Source: JAIBBD01 sp041390685 (GTDB taxonomy: Bacteria > Chloroflexota > Dehalococcoidia > UBA2979). Taken from it: a DNA stretch of 64,000 nt. Of this stretch, positions 8,491 to 16,880 are shown piece after piece (positions within the stretch are counted from its first letter, which is position 1; the number at the start of each line of letters is the position of its first letter). Where the stretch lies: NCBI GenBank assembly GCA_041390685.1, contig JAWKPL010000001.1, forward strand, positions 2,294,001-2,358,000, read 5' to 3'. The position numbers were made by a program, and so were the translations under genes. The notes beneath the pieces are model-generated. The model did no database searches. It saw nothing but the letters and a program-made list of their open reading frames with translations, and had not been told where the DNA came from.

Positions 8491-9539
8491 TAGGAGAGTC
8501 GGCCCCTATCTTCCGCGAGGGGCCGGAGCTGAGCGATGTCCGCAACGAGCGCGTAGGAGCGCATCCGCTCCTCGTGGCTGAAGACAGCCGTCGTGACCAT
8601 CAACTCGTCCGCGCCGGTGTCCTCGACGAGCTGTGCCAGTTCCTGCCTGACTTTCGCGGGGCCGCCGACGATCTGTCCGGCCGAACGCGTGCTCAGGACC
8701 AGCTGCTCGGTTGGGGTATAGACGTGGATGGCCGCCTCCTCCGGGCTGGGGAGCCTACCGGGCGTTCCAGTACGCAGCCGCACGAATGAGAGCATGGACG
8801 ATCCAGCGAGCCAGTCCGCGCGTTCGTCCGTGTCGGCGCAGATGACCGCGGCCGTCACCATGGCGTAGGGGCGGTCGAGGGTGTCCGCGGGGCGGAAGCT
8901 CGAACGGTAGGCCGCCAGCGCGGGCATCGTGTTCCTCGCGCTGAAGTGGTGAGCGAATGCGAAGGGGAGGCCGAGCCAGCCGGCGAGTTGGGCACTGAAG
9001 TCGCTCGAGCCGAGCAACCAGATGGCCGGTTGGTCACCCAGGCCGGGGACCGCGGTGATCCGGTGATACGGATGGTCCGCCGGGAAGCGGCCGGAGAAGA
9101 ACCCCAGCAAATCACCGAGCTGCTGCGGGAAGTCCTCAGCGGACAGCGGGTCGGCGCTCCGCCGGAGGGCATGGGCGGTAACGGGGTCTGTGCCCGGAGC
9201 GCGCCCGATCCCGAGGTCGATGCGGCCGGGGTGTAGTGCTTCGAGCATGCCAAACTGCTCCGCCACGACCAGCGGCGCGTGGTTCGGAAGCATGACGCCC
9301 CCGGACCCGACCCGGATCGACGCTGTGGCGTCCGCGATGTGTGCGATGAGCACGCCCGGCGCGGACGACGCGATGCCCGGCATGTTGTGATGTTCGGCGA
9401 CCCAGAAGCGGCGGTATCCGAGGGTCTCCACGTGTTTCGCCAGCGCGAGGGAGTTGTTGAGGGCGGTGCCGACGTCCGAGCCTTCCGGGACGTTCGCCAC
9501 ATCCAGCACTGAGAGGGGGACGGACCCGAGAGATGGCAT
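8490..9539 (-). CDS. Luciferase-like (LLM class) flavin-dependent oxidoreductase
   Basis: TIM-barrel oxidoreductase of the bacterial luciferase family, using FMN. Family marks are PLSVLDVANVPEG at the start, RFWVAEHHNMPGIASSAP, IRVGSGGVMLPNHAPLVVAEQF, LGIGRAPGTDP and IWLLGSSDFSAQLAG. These fit the MsnO8-like subgroup, whose members are mostly of unknown substrate. The length of 349 residues is usual. No Shine-Dalgarno is visible before ATG 9539; instead TAAGCT lies exactly 6 nt upstream, suggesting a leaderless message. Confidence 0.93.
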   Translation of the reverse strand: MPSLGSVPLSVLDVANVPEGSDVGTALNNSLALAKHVETLGYRRFWVAEHHNMPGIASSAPGVLIAHIADATASIRVGSGGVMLPNHAPLVVAEQFGMLEALHPGRIDLGIGRAPGTDPVTAHALRRSADPLSAEDFPQQLGDLLGFFSGRFPADHPYHRITAVPGLGDQPAIWLLGSSDFSAQLAGWLGLPFAFAHHFSARNTMPALAAYRSSFRPADTLDRPYAMVTAAVICADTDERADWLAGSSMLSFVRLRTGTPGRLPSPEEAAIHVYTPTEQLVLSTRSAGQIVGGPAKVRQELAQLVEDTGADELMVTTAVFSHEERMRSYALVADIAQLRPLAEDRGRLS

Positions 9540-9545
9540 GGGAGC

Positions 9546-9551
9546 AGCTTA
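9546..9551 (-). promoter_or_regulatory. -10 hexamer 6 nt before the LLM oxidoreductase start
   Basis: On the minus strand TAAGCT (TANNNT type) is followed by GCTCCC and then the ATG at 9539. This spacing would place the transcription start at the A of the start codon. No ribosome-binding sequence lies between them. Confidence 0.45.
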
Positions 9552-9634
9552 ACCGGAAAGCGCTGTCTGTAGACGAGGCAGGCATCGAGCCCGGTCGAAC
9601 GGGTGCTTCCCGCATCGAAGGATGCGGGGTTGCG

Positions 9635-10093
9635 CTAGATCGCGGGTTCGCCCTCGGCAAGAGCATGCGCCTCGAGGTCGGCCGCGCCCGTCCGAAGGAG
9701 GACGCGACCGTGTGCGCAGCGCTTCCGGTCCACGGCGAGCTCGAACGAGAAGGAGGACACGACCTGATCACGGGTGCAGCGACGCCAGTCGAGCCGGAAG
9801 CCGGCGCGGACGACCGAGCCAATCGCGACTCCAGCGGTGAAGTCGACGTCCTGACCGACGTGGATTGTGGAGGGTGGGAGTGGCATGACTTCCGTCATCG
9901 CCGCGAGAGCGAGCGCGACCAGGGCGAGCGGCGGCGTTAGCCGGGGTGAGTGAGCCCCGTTGGCGGTGGCAGAGGCGTATCGAGTGGCTGCCTCCTGATC
10001 GACGCAGAACTCGACGGAAGGCAACGAGTCGCCGACGCGCACGGCGCCGAAGTCGATCATCGCGGTCAAGGGTGCCGCTTGCTGACGGTTCAT
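9635..10093 (-). CDS. MaoC-like hot-dog-fold protein (divergent)
   Basis: A 152-residue protein whose start (FGAVRVGDSLPSVEFCVDQEAATRYASATAN) matches the N-terminal layout of MaoC-type and FAS1-type dehydratases. A hydrophobic helix (PPLALVALALAAM) and several beta strands follow, as in a hot-dog fold. The usual hydratase D-x4-H pair is not clear: only NGAHSP is near the expected place, so catalytic hydratase activity is doubtful. Start codons at 10093 and 10060 (MIDFGA) are both possible; neither has a clear ribosome site. It diverges from the FAD oxidoreductase and may belong to the same lipid-related group. Confidence 0.65.
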   Translation of the reverse strand: MNRQQAAPLTAMIDFGAVRVGDSLPSVEFCVDQEAATRYASATANGAHSPRLTPPLALVALALAAMTEVMPLPPSTIHVGQDVDFTAGVAIGSVVRAGFRLDWRRCTRDQVVSSFSFELAVDRKRCAHGRVLLRTGAADLEAHALAEGEPAI

Positions 10094-10226
10094 GAGGGCT
10101 GCCGCACAATCGATTCACCCGACCACGGTGGCCGCGAGCGCTTCAGTCGAGTCTTCGTACCGGCAGCTCTGGATCAGGATACCAGCGGGCGCCGGATGCG
10201 CGCACCGGTCGAAAGGAGGCACATCA

Positions 10227-11486
10227 GTGCGGATCGCCGTGATCGGCGCGGGCGTGAGCGGACTGACCGCGGCCTATCTGCTTCGTCGGGCGCATGATGT
10301 GTCCCTGTTCGAGGCGGAGTCGAGGGCCGGCGGACATGCCAACACGGTCACGGTCGCCGGCCCAGGCGGGGATCAGGTTCACCTCGATGTCGGCTTCATC
10401 GTATATAACGAGCGCACGTACCCGGGATTCACGAGGCTGCTGGCGGAGCTCGATGTCGAGACCCAGGCGAGCGACATGTCGTTCAGCGTCCGATGCGAGG
10501 AAACGGGCCTCGAGTTCTCGAGTCGCGGTTTCCGTGGGTACCTGGCGCAACCTCGGAATGCGTTTCGCCCGAAGCACACTCGAATGCTCCTCGACCTGTG
10601 GCGGTTCCACCGCGAGGCGCGGCGCGCCATCGAGCGCGACGAGCTTCACGACCTCCCGTTCGGTGAGTTCTTGCGGATGCGCCGCTACAGCCAGGAGTTC
10701 ATGGAGCACCTGATGATCCCGCTGGCGGCATCGACGTGGTCGAACGCGCCGGCCGACATCCTCACGTTCCCGTGCAACTACCTGTTCCGCTTCCTCGAGC
10801 AGCATGGCGTCCTGGCGATCAACTCGATTCCTCAGTGGCGCTGGATCAACGGGGGCGCTCGTGCGTATGTCGACGCCATCCTCGCGCGGCTGGGCGCCTC
10901 TCGAGTACATCTGGGGACGCCCGTGAGCGCGGTAACGAGGAGCGCTGATGCGGTTGCAGTTCGTGTCCAGGGAGGCGCGCAAGCGTTCGACGCCGTCGTA
11001 CTCGCGACGCACCCCGGCCAGTCGCTCGCGATGCTCACGGATGCATCGGACGCGGACCGCACCGCGCTTGGCAGCGTTGTCTATGCTCCGAATCGCGTCG
11101 TGCTGCACGACGATCCGGGCGTGCTACCCCGACGGGAAGCTGCGCGTGCCGCCTGGAACTACACGCACGCTCGTTGTGGCCCGGTCCCCGCGCAACTGAC
11201 GATGAGCTATGACCTCGTGCGTCTGCAGGGCATGCCCGCGTCCGACCGGCACTACTGCGTGTCGGTGAACCCTGGCTCGACGGTCGCGCCGGAGCGCATC
11301 ATTGCAGCGTTCGACTACGAGCACCCTGTGTACACCCCGGAGACGCTCCTCGCGCAGCGTCGTATCGAGGCACTGCAAGGGGAGCGCAGGACGTACTTCG
11401 CGGGCGCCTACCTTGGATACGGATTCCACGAGGATGGCGTGCAGTCGGGTGTGCGCGCTGCCGCGCGCCTCGGCGTCGAGTGGTAG
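10227..11486 (+). CDS. NAD/FAD-binding amine-oxidase-like oxidoreductase (COG2907 type)
   Basis: FAD enzyme with the dinucleotide-binding start RIAVIGAGVSGLTAAYLL, an ESRAGGHANTV motif after the second strand, and the C-terminal FAGAYLGYGFHEDG that contacts FAD. The central NGGARAYVDAILARLG segment is typical of COG2907. GTG 10227 is supported by AGGAGG at 10214-10219 with 7-nt spacing. In many bacteria this family is encoded beside DUF1365 proteins and cyclopropane-fatty-acid-synthase-like methyltransferases in lipid-modification clusters. Here the DUF1365 partner is present but converges end to end, and no methyltransferase is seen. Confidence 0.9.
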   Translation: MRIAVIGAGVSGLTAAYLLRRAHDVSLFEAESRAGGHANTVTVAGPGGDQVHLDVGFIVYNERTYPGFTRLLAELDVETQASDMSFSVRCEETGLEFSSRGFRGYLAQPRNAFRPKHTRMLLDLWRFHREARRAIERDELHDLPFGEFLRMRRYSQEFMEHLMIPLAASTWSNAPADILTFPCNYLFRFLEQHGVLAINSIPQWRWINGGARAYVDAILARLGASRVHLGTPVSAVTRSADAVAVRVQGGAQAFDAVVLATHPGQSLAMLTDASDADRTALGSVVYAPNRVVLHDDPGVLPRREAARAAWNYTHARCGPVPAQLTMSYDLVRLQGMPASDRHYCVSVNPGSTVAPERIIAAFDYEHPVYTPETLLAQRRIEALQGERRTYFAGAYLGYGFHEDGVQSGVRAAARLGVEW

Positions 11487-11488
11487 CG

Positions 11489-12292
11489 TCAGCCCTTGTG
11501 CCCTGGCGTCCCCGCACGCGTCGGGTCGTACTTGAAGAAGGGGGCACGCCTGCGCCACAAGCGGAGAGCGTGCAGGTGGATGAGCCCGATCGTCTGTAGC
11601 GTCATGAGCGGCCGGCGCGCCCATGTCCGCAGCAGCGTCCACGTCGTCAGGGGGCGCCATTCGAGTGTCAGTGACGTGTGGAGGTTCAGAGGACCGGCGG
11701 CCCCTTCGAACTCGTTCACGGTGAACGTGGATCCCCCGCTGGCGTGTGAGTAGACGAACTCGTAGCGCCCGTCGAGCGACAGGAACGGGGAGACGTAGAA
11801 TCTCTTGTCCTGCCGCGAGGCGAACCGACCATCGGCCTGGTCATTCGCCTGAAAGGTGTACACCGTTTGGTCGCCGTGGGTGTTGTTGACCTCGGCCAGC
11901 ACCGCGCGGAGCGCGCCACTGCGGTCATGGCAGAGGTAGAAGCTGACTGGATTGAACACGTAGCCCAGGACGCGGGGATACGTGACGAGGACGATCGACC
12001 CGTCTACGTGAAGCACTCCCTGCGCCTGGAGATACTGACGCACTGCGTCTGCCAGGGACGCGTCGTTGGGGGCGAAGTGATCCGCGCGGTGGAACGACAG
12101 CAGGTTCCAGCGGTCGAGCGAGAGGATCCGAATCCGGCCCGCGAGGTCCTCGAGTTCGTCGAGGTCGATCGCGAGGTACCACACGCGGTGGCGGAAGGCG
12201 TAGACGAACGGGCGGGCTCGCCGGTGGCGAAGCACACCCCTGCCGACCATCGAACGCAGCCGTTGCGTCGTCGTCGCCGAAGGCCGGTGCAT
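11489..12292 (-). CDS. DUF1365 family protein
   Basis: A 267-residue protein of the DUF1365/COG3496 family: VGRGVLRHRRARPFVYAFRH, then LAIDLDELEDLAG, YPRVLGYVFNPVSFYLC and VNNTHGDQTVY are its usual landmarks. The biochemical role of the family is not established; it is repeatedly found with COG2907 FAD enzymes. ATG 12292 is supported by GGAGGGG a few bases upstream; ATG 12250 would keep the conserved core. It ends 2 bases from the end of the convergent FAD gene, which is unusual because the pair is normally co-directional. Confidence 0.9.
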   Translation of the reverse strand: MHRPSATTTQRLRSMVGRGVLRHRRARPFVYAFRHRVWYLAIDLDELEDLAGRIRILSLDRWNLLSFHRADHFAPNDASLADAVRQYLQAQGVLHVDGSIVLVTYPRVLGYVFNPVSFYLCHDRSGALRAVLAEVNNTHGDQTVYTFQANDQADGRFASRQDKRFYVSPFLSLDGRYEFVYSHASGGSTFTVNEFEGAAGPLNLHTSLTLEWRPLTTWTLLRTWARRPLMTLQTIGLIHLHALRLWRRRAPFFKYDPTRAGTPGHKG

Positions 12293-12435
12293 CGACAGCC
12301 CCTCCAGCAGCCATTATCGAGGGTCGAACCACGTGAGTGAGACTATCCGCCTGTCGCGGGAGACGGCGGGTCTCGCGAGGTAGCGTACGATCATCGGAGC
12401 ACGCGACGGGGGCTCGATTTCGGCGGGAGGATGCT

Positions 12436-12876
12436 GTGGCACGCTTCGTGGCGGTTATCGACAATGCGCTCCCCGTCGCACAAGCGTTCGACTACATGTC
12501 GCATCTTGTCCACTTCGCGGAGTGGGATCCGAACATCAGGCACGTGGAGCAGGTAGCCGGCGACGGTCCCGGGCCAGACGCCGTGTATGACGTCACCGTC
12601 AATGGCGTGCGAGGCGAAATGACCCTGCGTTATCGAGTGGTCGAGTTCGACCCTCCACGCCGCCTGACCGTCCGTGCCGAAACGAGATGGATCGAGTCCC
12701 TGGACGTCATCGAGGTCAAGGAGACTCCGCGTGGCTCGGCGGTGACGTACGACGCGCGGTTACACTTCCGGGGCGTGCTGAGGCTGTTGAACCCGGTCCT
12801 CGGTCCCGTCCTGAGCCGCATCGGCCGGCGAGCTGAACGGGGCCTGCGACGCCGTCTCCAGGAGCCTGGCAGGTGA
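12436..12876 (+). CDS. SRPBCC-family lipid/ligand-binding protein
   Basis: A 146-residue helix-grip protein of the START/polyketide-cyclase superfamily. VARFVAVIDNALPVAQAFDYMSHL, the HFAEWDPNIRHVEQV turn and the strands ending in GSAVTYDARLHFRG are the standard pattern. GTG 12436 is preceded by GGGAGG with 5-nt spacing. Its stop overlaps the SDR gene start by 4 bases, so both are translated together. The superfamily binds hydrophobic ligands; a lipid substrate is plausible in this neighbourhood but is only inferred. Confidence 0.85.
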   Translation: MARFVAVIDNALPVAQAFDYMSHLVHFAEWDPNIRHVEQVAGDGPGPDAVYDVTVNGVRGEMTLRYRVVEFDPPRRLTVRAETRWIESLDVIEVKETPRGSAVTYDARLHFRGVLRLLNPVLGPVLSRIGRRAERGLRRRLQEPGR

Positions 12877-13871
12877 GCTCATGGGGCGCGCGTCTTGCGG
12901 ATGGCGCGATGGAATTGCTCGTGCTGCCGAGCTACTCGGCGTTCGGCTACGGTGTGCGGCGTCGCCTGTTCGACTGGACGGACCTGTCCTCATACGACCT
13001 CAGCGGGCGGGTGGTGGTGCTCACTGGTGGCACGTCCGGCATCGGACTCGCCGCAGCCCGCATGCTCGCCGCCCAGCGCGCGACGTTGCTTGTGCTGGGC
13101 CGCGATCAGGCCAAGACGGATGCGGTCTGCGAGGAGATCCGCCGAACGACCGGCAACGAAGCCGTGACGCCCCTGATTGCCGACATGGGAGACCTCGGCG
13201 CTATTGACCGTGCGGCGCAGGCGGTCCTTCAGCGGCACGACCGCGTCGACGCGCTGCTGCACAACGCCGGAGTCCTCAACTCGGAGCGGTTGACCAGCGC
13301 GGACGGCACGGAGCTGACCGTGGCCGTACAGGTCTCCGGCCCGTTCCTGCTCACGGTCCGCCTGTTGCCGGCGCTGTTGCGTTCACCCGCGGGGCGAGTC
13401 GTAACAATGTCGTCGGGCGGCATGTACACGGCGACGCTTAACCCGGGCGCCCTCGAGATGGACGCGGCCTCGTACCACGGCCCGAGGCAGTACGCGCGGG
13501 CGAAGCGCGCTCAGGTCACCCTCAACGAAGTGTGGGCGGAACGTACCGCCGGAACGGGACTGCGGTTCCATGCGATGCACCCGGGCTGGGTCGACACCCC
13601 GGGACTCACCCGCGATCTGCCTCGCTTCCGCCGCCTCACTGCCCCGCTCCTCCGCAGCGCCGAGCAAGGGGCAGACACTCTGGTCTGGCTTGCCGCCGAC
13701 GGAGGTGCTCCGGCGACGTCAAGCGGGCGCTTCTGGCTCGACCGCCGCCCGCGCGGCATCCATCGGACGCGGTCGACGCGTGCGAGCGATACGCCCGCAC
13801 GGCGGGGGGAACTGTGGCGGTGGTGCTGCGAGCGTGTGGGGTGGGCGGACGGCCTGCTCACGCTTCCCTAG
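12873..13871 (+). CDS. Short-chain dehydrogenase/reductase (SDR)
   Basis: Rossmann-fold NAD(P)-dependent oxidoreductase of 332 residues. The cofactor motif LTGGTSGIGLAAA (TGxxxGIG), the HNAGVLN motif, the catalytic serine in VTMSSGGMYT and the YARAKRAQ active-site Tyr/Lys pair are all present. The N-terminal 35 residues before the Rossmann core resemble the extension of retinol-dehydrogenase-like SDRs. The GTG start overlaps the SRPBCC stop by GTGA. The end overlaps the convergent TVP38-type gene by 14 bases. The C-terminal tail is arginine-rich. Confidence 0.92.
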   Translation: MSSWGARLADGAMELLVLPSYSAFGYGVRRRLFDWTDLSSYDLSGRVVVLTGGTSGIGLAAARMLAAQRATLLVLGRDQAKTDAVCEEIRRTTGNEAVTPLIADMGDLGAIDRAAQAVLQRHDRVDALLHNAGVLNSERLTSADGTELTVAVQVSGPFLLTVRLLPALLRSPAGRVVTMSSGGMYTATLNPGALEMDAASYHGPRQYARAKRAQVTLNEVWAERTAGTGLRFHAMHPGWVDTPGLTRDLPRFRRLTAPLLRSAEQGADTLVWLAADGGAPATSSGRFWLDRRPRGIHRTRSTRASDTPARRGELWRWCCERVGWADGLLTLP

Positions 13872-14631
13872 ACCGCGATCGCCGCGCGCGGCGGCGCAGG
13901 AACAGGATGAGCGTCGGACCGATGATGAGCACCGCGGTGGGCACGAAGAAGAGCACGAGCGACCGGTCCTTGAACATTGAGGTGCTGGTGAAAAAGACGA
14001 TGCTGAGGACGGTCCACGGCACCATGCTCACGGCGTAGAAGCGCAAGAACGGAAGGCGCCGCATCCCGCAGAAGTAGCTGACGAAGTCGATGCCGATCGC
14101 GGTCAGTGGGAGCGCGAATCGGAGCAGGAATAGCGCGCGATACGAGAAGTCCGAGCCGAGCGCCTCGATGGCTGCCGCCCCCCGCTGCGAGGCGACACGC
14201 CGCAGCAGGGTATCGCCGTACCAGCGCCCGACAGCGTAGTTCAACGCGAGCGCCATCGTGTGGGCTGCAAACGTGGCCGGGATCGAAACCGTCGGCGGGA
14301 AGACGAGCGCCGCGACGTTGACGGTCGCGAGGTCTGATACGGGGTTAAACGGGACCGACAACCCGAGGAAGAGCACGAAGGCGTAGATGATGGGAGCCAG
14401 GACGCCGGCGGCGTCGATCGCTTCCTCGATGTCGTCGACGGAGATGTCGAAGACGCGTTCCGCGGCGAGGCTAAGCAGGCCCACGACCGCGAGGACGACC
14501 AGCAGCCGGACCGCAGCGCGCGCGATATCGCGTCGCGCGCCCACGGGTCTGTCCCCGGGCAGGCGAGTGGTGGCATCGAGGCGAGCCGGGGGTTGTTCGC
14601 TCGAGGCTCGTCTCGATGCTTCATCGCTCAC
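13858..14631 (-). CDS. TVP38/TMEM64 (VTT/DedA-like) membrane protein
   Basis: A 257-residue inner-membrane protein with an N-terminal charged tail, a helix at about 36-60, and the VTT core. PVSDLATVNVAALVF, followed by a helix ending in YAVGRWYGDTLLRR, matches the conserved re-entrant-loop region and G-x-GD-like motif of the family. Related proteins move or scramble lipids or polyprenyl phosphates, but the substrate here is unknown. The GTG start at 14631 has no clear ribosome site. It converges with the SDR gene and lies 47 bases downstream of the universal stress gene. Confidence 0.85.
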   Translation of the reverse strand: MSDEASRRASSEQPPARLDATTRLPGDRPVGARRDIARAAVRLLVVLAVVGLLSLAAERVFDISVDDIEEAIDAAGVLAPIIYAFVLFLGLSVPFNPVSDLATVNVAALVFPPTVSIPATFAAHTMALALNYAVGRWYGDTLLRRVASQRGAAAIEALGSDFSYRALFLLRFALPLTAIGIDFVSYFCGMRRLPFLRFYAVSMVPWTVLSIVFFTSTSMFKDRSLVLFFVPTAVLIIGPTLILFLRRRARRSRSREA

Positions 14632-14678
14632 CGGGTCAGTGTCTCACGCATGCCCGTGCGTGTCGGCGACCGCCGGTC

Positions 14679-15563
14679 CTAGAGGGCCGTAGTCCCCCGC
14701 TCGGGGTTCGTGCCCACGAGCATCACCGGAAGCGGCGAGCGCTTCAGCATCGCGAGTGCGGTGCTGCCGGCGAAGACGTGGTAGCGGGCGCTGTGTCCAT
14801 GCGTCGAGAGTGCGATCGCGTGTGCACCGACCTGGTGGGCCACGTTGAGGATCGCCGTGTCGATGCCTCCGAGGACCACGACGCGCGGCACCAGGCATTG
14901 GACCGCGCCTGGGTTCGGGAAGGACCGGCACAGGGTCTCAAGATCGTCTAGCGCGGCGGCGGTCTCAGCCTCGATGCCGCGATCGCCGAGCGTTGGGGCG
15001 TAGACGCGCACGAGCGTGACGCGTACACCCGGGGCCTTCGCGATCGAAGCAGCGAGGCGCACGGCGTGCAGCGAGTCGGGGGAACCGTCCGTCGCGACGA
15101 GGAGGTGATACGCCGCGCGTGTGTCCGGGTAGGCGATCCGGTCTCCCGCGACGAGGACGGGCAACTCGGAGTGCGCGAGGACGTCGAGGGCGACGCTGCC
15201 GAGGAAGGCGTGCCGAAGCATCCCAGCGCCGCGGCTGCTCATTGCCAGAGCGTTTGCGCCTTCCTCGGCGGCCATGCGGAGGACCGTGTCGGTGACTTCC
15301 TCGCGGTCGAGCCGCATGCCGACCGCCGCGCGGCCGCGGAAGTGAAAGCCGCTCAGCGTCCGCTCCATGTCCGTCCGCCAGCGGGCGGCGAGTCGTTCGG
15401 CGGCTTCGGGCGACACGTCCTCGCCCTCGGCGCGACAGTCCGCAGCGGGGTCGAGCACGCGCGCGATGACGAGTTCGCCCCCCGTCGCGTCCGCGAGGCG
15501 GGCTGCATGCGGCAACGCCTGGAGCGACCGCCACGACCCATCGCTCGTGACCATGACGTTCAC
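14679..15563 (-). CDS. Tandem-domain universal stress protein (UspA family)
   Basis: Two UspA domains in 294 residues. The first begins NVMVTSDGSWRSLQALPHAA and ends with the nucleotide-loop motif MSSRGAGMLRHAFLGSVALDVL. The second begins HLLVATDGSPDSLHAVRLAA and ends LSTHGHSARYHVFAGSTALAML. Both show the G-x2-G-x9-G-(S/T) ATP-binding pattern. GTG 15563 is supported by AAGGAG 6 nt upstream. It is a cytosolic stress protein; no regulator is adjacent. Confidence 0.93.
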   Translation of the reverse strand: MNVMVTSDGSWRSLQALPHAARLADATGGELVIARVLDPAADCRAEGEDVSPEAAERLAARWRTDMERTLSGFHFRGRAAVGMRLDREEVTDTVLRMAAEEGANALAMSSRGAGMLRHAFLGSVALDVLAHSELPVLVAGDRIAYPDTRAAYHLLVATDGSPDSLHAVRLAASIAKAPGVRVTLVRVYAPTLGDRGIEAETAAALDDLETLCRSFPNPGAVQCLVPRVVVLGGIDTAILNVAHQVGAHAIALSTHGHSARYHVFAGSTALAMLKRSPLPVMLVGTNPERGTTAL

Positions 15564-15777
15564 CGACAGCTCCTTCCAGAGCGGACTGGCTCATCGAGCA
15601 TCCGACGCGCCGATCCTCGCTGATCCGTATTGGGCCGTACCGACATGCCGAGCAACGGCGGGCACAAACAAGGAGACCGCCTGCGCCAGTCTCCTCCTCA
15701 GCCGGTTTGCGCCGGTACGCAGCCGCCCGCGGGTATGATAACACGCGCACCGGCGCCAGCTCATACGAGGTTTGTTG

Positions 15778-16284
15778 ATGATGCGGTTTCTAGCCACGGA
15801 ACAGCGGGAGCTGGCCGAGCGGATCGGCGAGATGCTCGTTGCGCGCGCCGAGACCGTGGCTGTCGCGGAGTCCAGCACTGGCGGACTGATCTCGGCGGCA
15901 CTGCTCGCGGTCGCGGGCGCATCGAGGTACTACGCCGGGGGCGGTGTGTTGTACACGCTCGATTCGCGGGTTGCAATGGCAGGGGTGCCCCGGGAGGACT
16001 ACGCTGACTACCGGGGCACCACTGCCGATCTCCTCGTGTCGCTGGCGGAAGCAACGCGGCGGCGTTTGGACGCAAGCTGGTGCGTCGGTGAATCCGGGCT
16101 GGCCGGGCCGACCGGGAGCCGTTTCGGAGCGCCGGCGGGGCGGACCACCGTCGCCGTTGCCGGTCCGCGATCTCGTGTGCAGGTGTTCGAGACCGGCAGC
16201 GCGGACCGGGAGGCCAACATGGTGGCCTTCACGACGTCCGCGTTGCGGTTCCTGCTCGAGAGCCTGACGGAGACGCCGCGCTGA
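15778..16284 (+). CDS. CinA C-terminal-domain (PncC-like) protein, divergent
   Basis: A stand-alone CinA amidohydrolase-type domain of 168 residues. PncC members deamidate nicotinamide mononucleotide. The serine motif AESSTGGLISAALL and the AGPTGSRFGAPAGR loop are recognisable. The Y-x4-K segment normally seen as YSNEVK reads YTLDSR here, so the expected lysine is replaced by arginine, and activity is uncertain. ATG 15778 has GAGG 7 nt upstream; TTG codons just before it are alternatives. A TATGAT hexamer at 15735-15740 could be its -10 element. The 214-base gap before it also has a GGAGAC/GTCTCC hairpin of unclear meaning. Confidence 0.8.
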   Translation: MMRFLATEQRELAERIGEMLVARAETVAVAESSTGGLISAALLAVAGASRYYAGGGVLYTLDSRVAMAGVPREDYADYRGTTADLLVSLAEATRRRLDASWCVGESGLAGPTGSRFGAPAGRTTVAVAGPRSRVQVFETGSADREANMVAFTTSALRFLLESLTETPR

Positions 16285-16291
16285 ACGGCGG

Positions 16292-16320
16292 TTGAACGGG
16301 AGAGCCGCGGCATTGATGAT
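16292..16320 (+). promoter_or_regulatory. Promoter of the copper-locus first gene, leaderless arrangement
   Basis: TTGAAC (16292-16297) and GATGAT (16315-16320) are spaced by 17 bases. The GTG start of the next gene follows after only 6 bases, with no ribosome-binding sequence between, so the transcript would begin at the start codon. Confidence 0.45.
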
Positions 16321-16326
16321 CCTACC

Positions 16327-16803
16327 GTGGCGACATTTCGACACGTGACCGACGCCTGGTTCGTCGGACGAGAGCCGGCAAACCGGGCGGCGAAGCGCTC
16401 TCCGTTCTGGCTCATGGGGGTCGCTGCGGTGTGCCTGCTCGCTCAGTCCACGTTGCTGCCCATCGCTGTTCCCTCGGCCGCCGCCTGGGATCCCGCACAT
16501 GTGCATGTGAGTCTGAGCGGCGTCGTGCCCGAGCACGCGCACCCGTACTCCGGGGACGAACCGAGGAGTCAGTGCGCGCCCTCACCGGCAGCGGCTGACG
16601 AGTCATCACCTGCTGCGGATCGGCAGGTGGCGTGCGGCCCGGCCGCCACAGGAGCGATTTCCTCGGTCCCCGCGGCTCTGACTCCGGCATCGAACGCCGC
16701 AGTCGACCTGTCGGGGCACGAGTCCAGCACAGGGTCGGGACTGGCGGCCGAATGGGTCAGCGCCACGCTCGATGTTCTCACACCTCCCCCTCGAACTGCG
16801 TAG
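16327..16803 (+). CDS. Small anchored/secreted protein with His-rich motif, unknown function
   Basis: A 158-residue protein that I cannot assign to a named family. A basic N-terminus leads to one hydrophobic segment (about 28-50), then a possible cleavage after PSAAA. Immediately after come clustered histidines (DPAHVHVS and EHAHPY), followed by a Ser/Ala/Pro-rich tail with two cysteines. Histidine pairs of this kind suggest metal binding. It is the first of four consecutive exported proteins that end in the CopC-CopD fusion, so a role in periplasmic copper handling is inferred. GTG 16327 is used; a promoter-like element sits just before it. Confidence 0.7.
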   Translation: MATFRHVTDAWFVGREPANRAAKRSPFWLMGVAAVCLLAQSTLLPIAVPSAAAWDPAHVHVSLSGVVPEHAHPYSGDEPRSQCAPSPAAADESSPAADRQVACGPAATGAISSVPAALTPASNAAVDLSGHESSTGSGLAAEWVSATLDVLTPPPRTA

Positions 16804-16880
16804 GTCTCGTCCGATCCACATCGAATGCGACGCGCTCAGCGGAGGAGTATCCGGGTGTCGTCGCGAGGACGGGAGGAGTG

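Noticed and set aside
15660..15730. GGAGAC/GTCTCC hairpin upstream of the CinA-like gene considered as a riboswitch or attenuator
   Set aside because: The stem is only 6 bp, with no second structure, U tract or known aptamer core.
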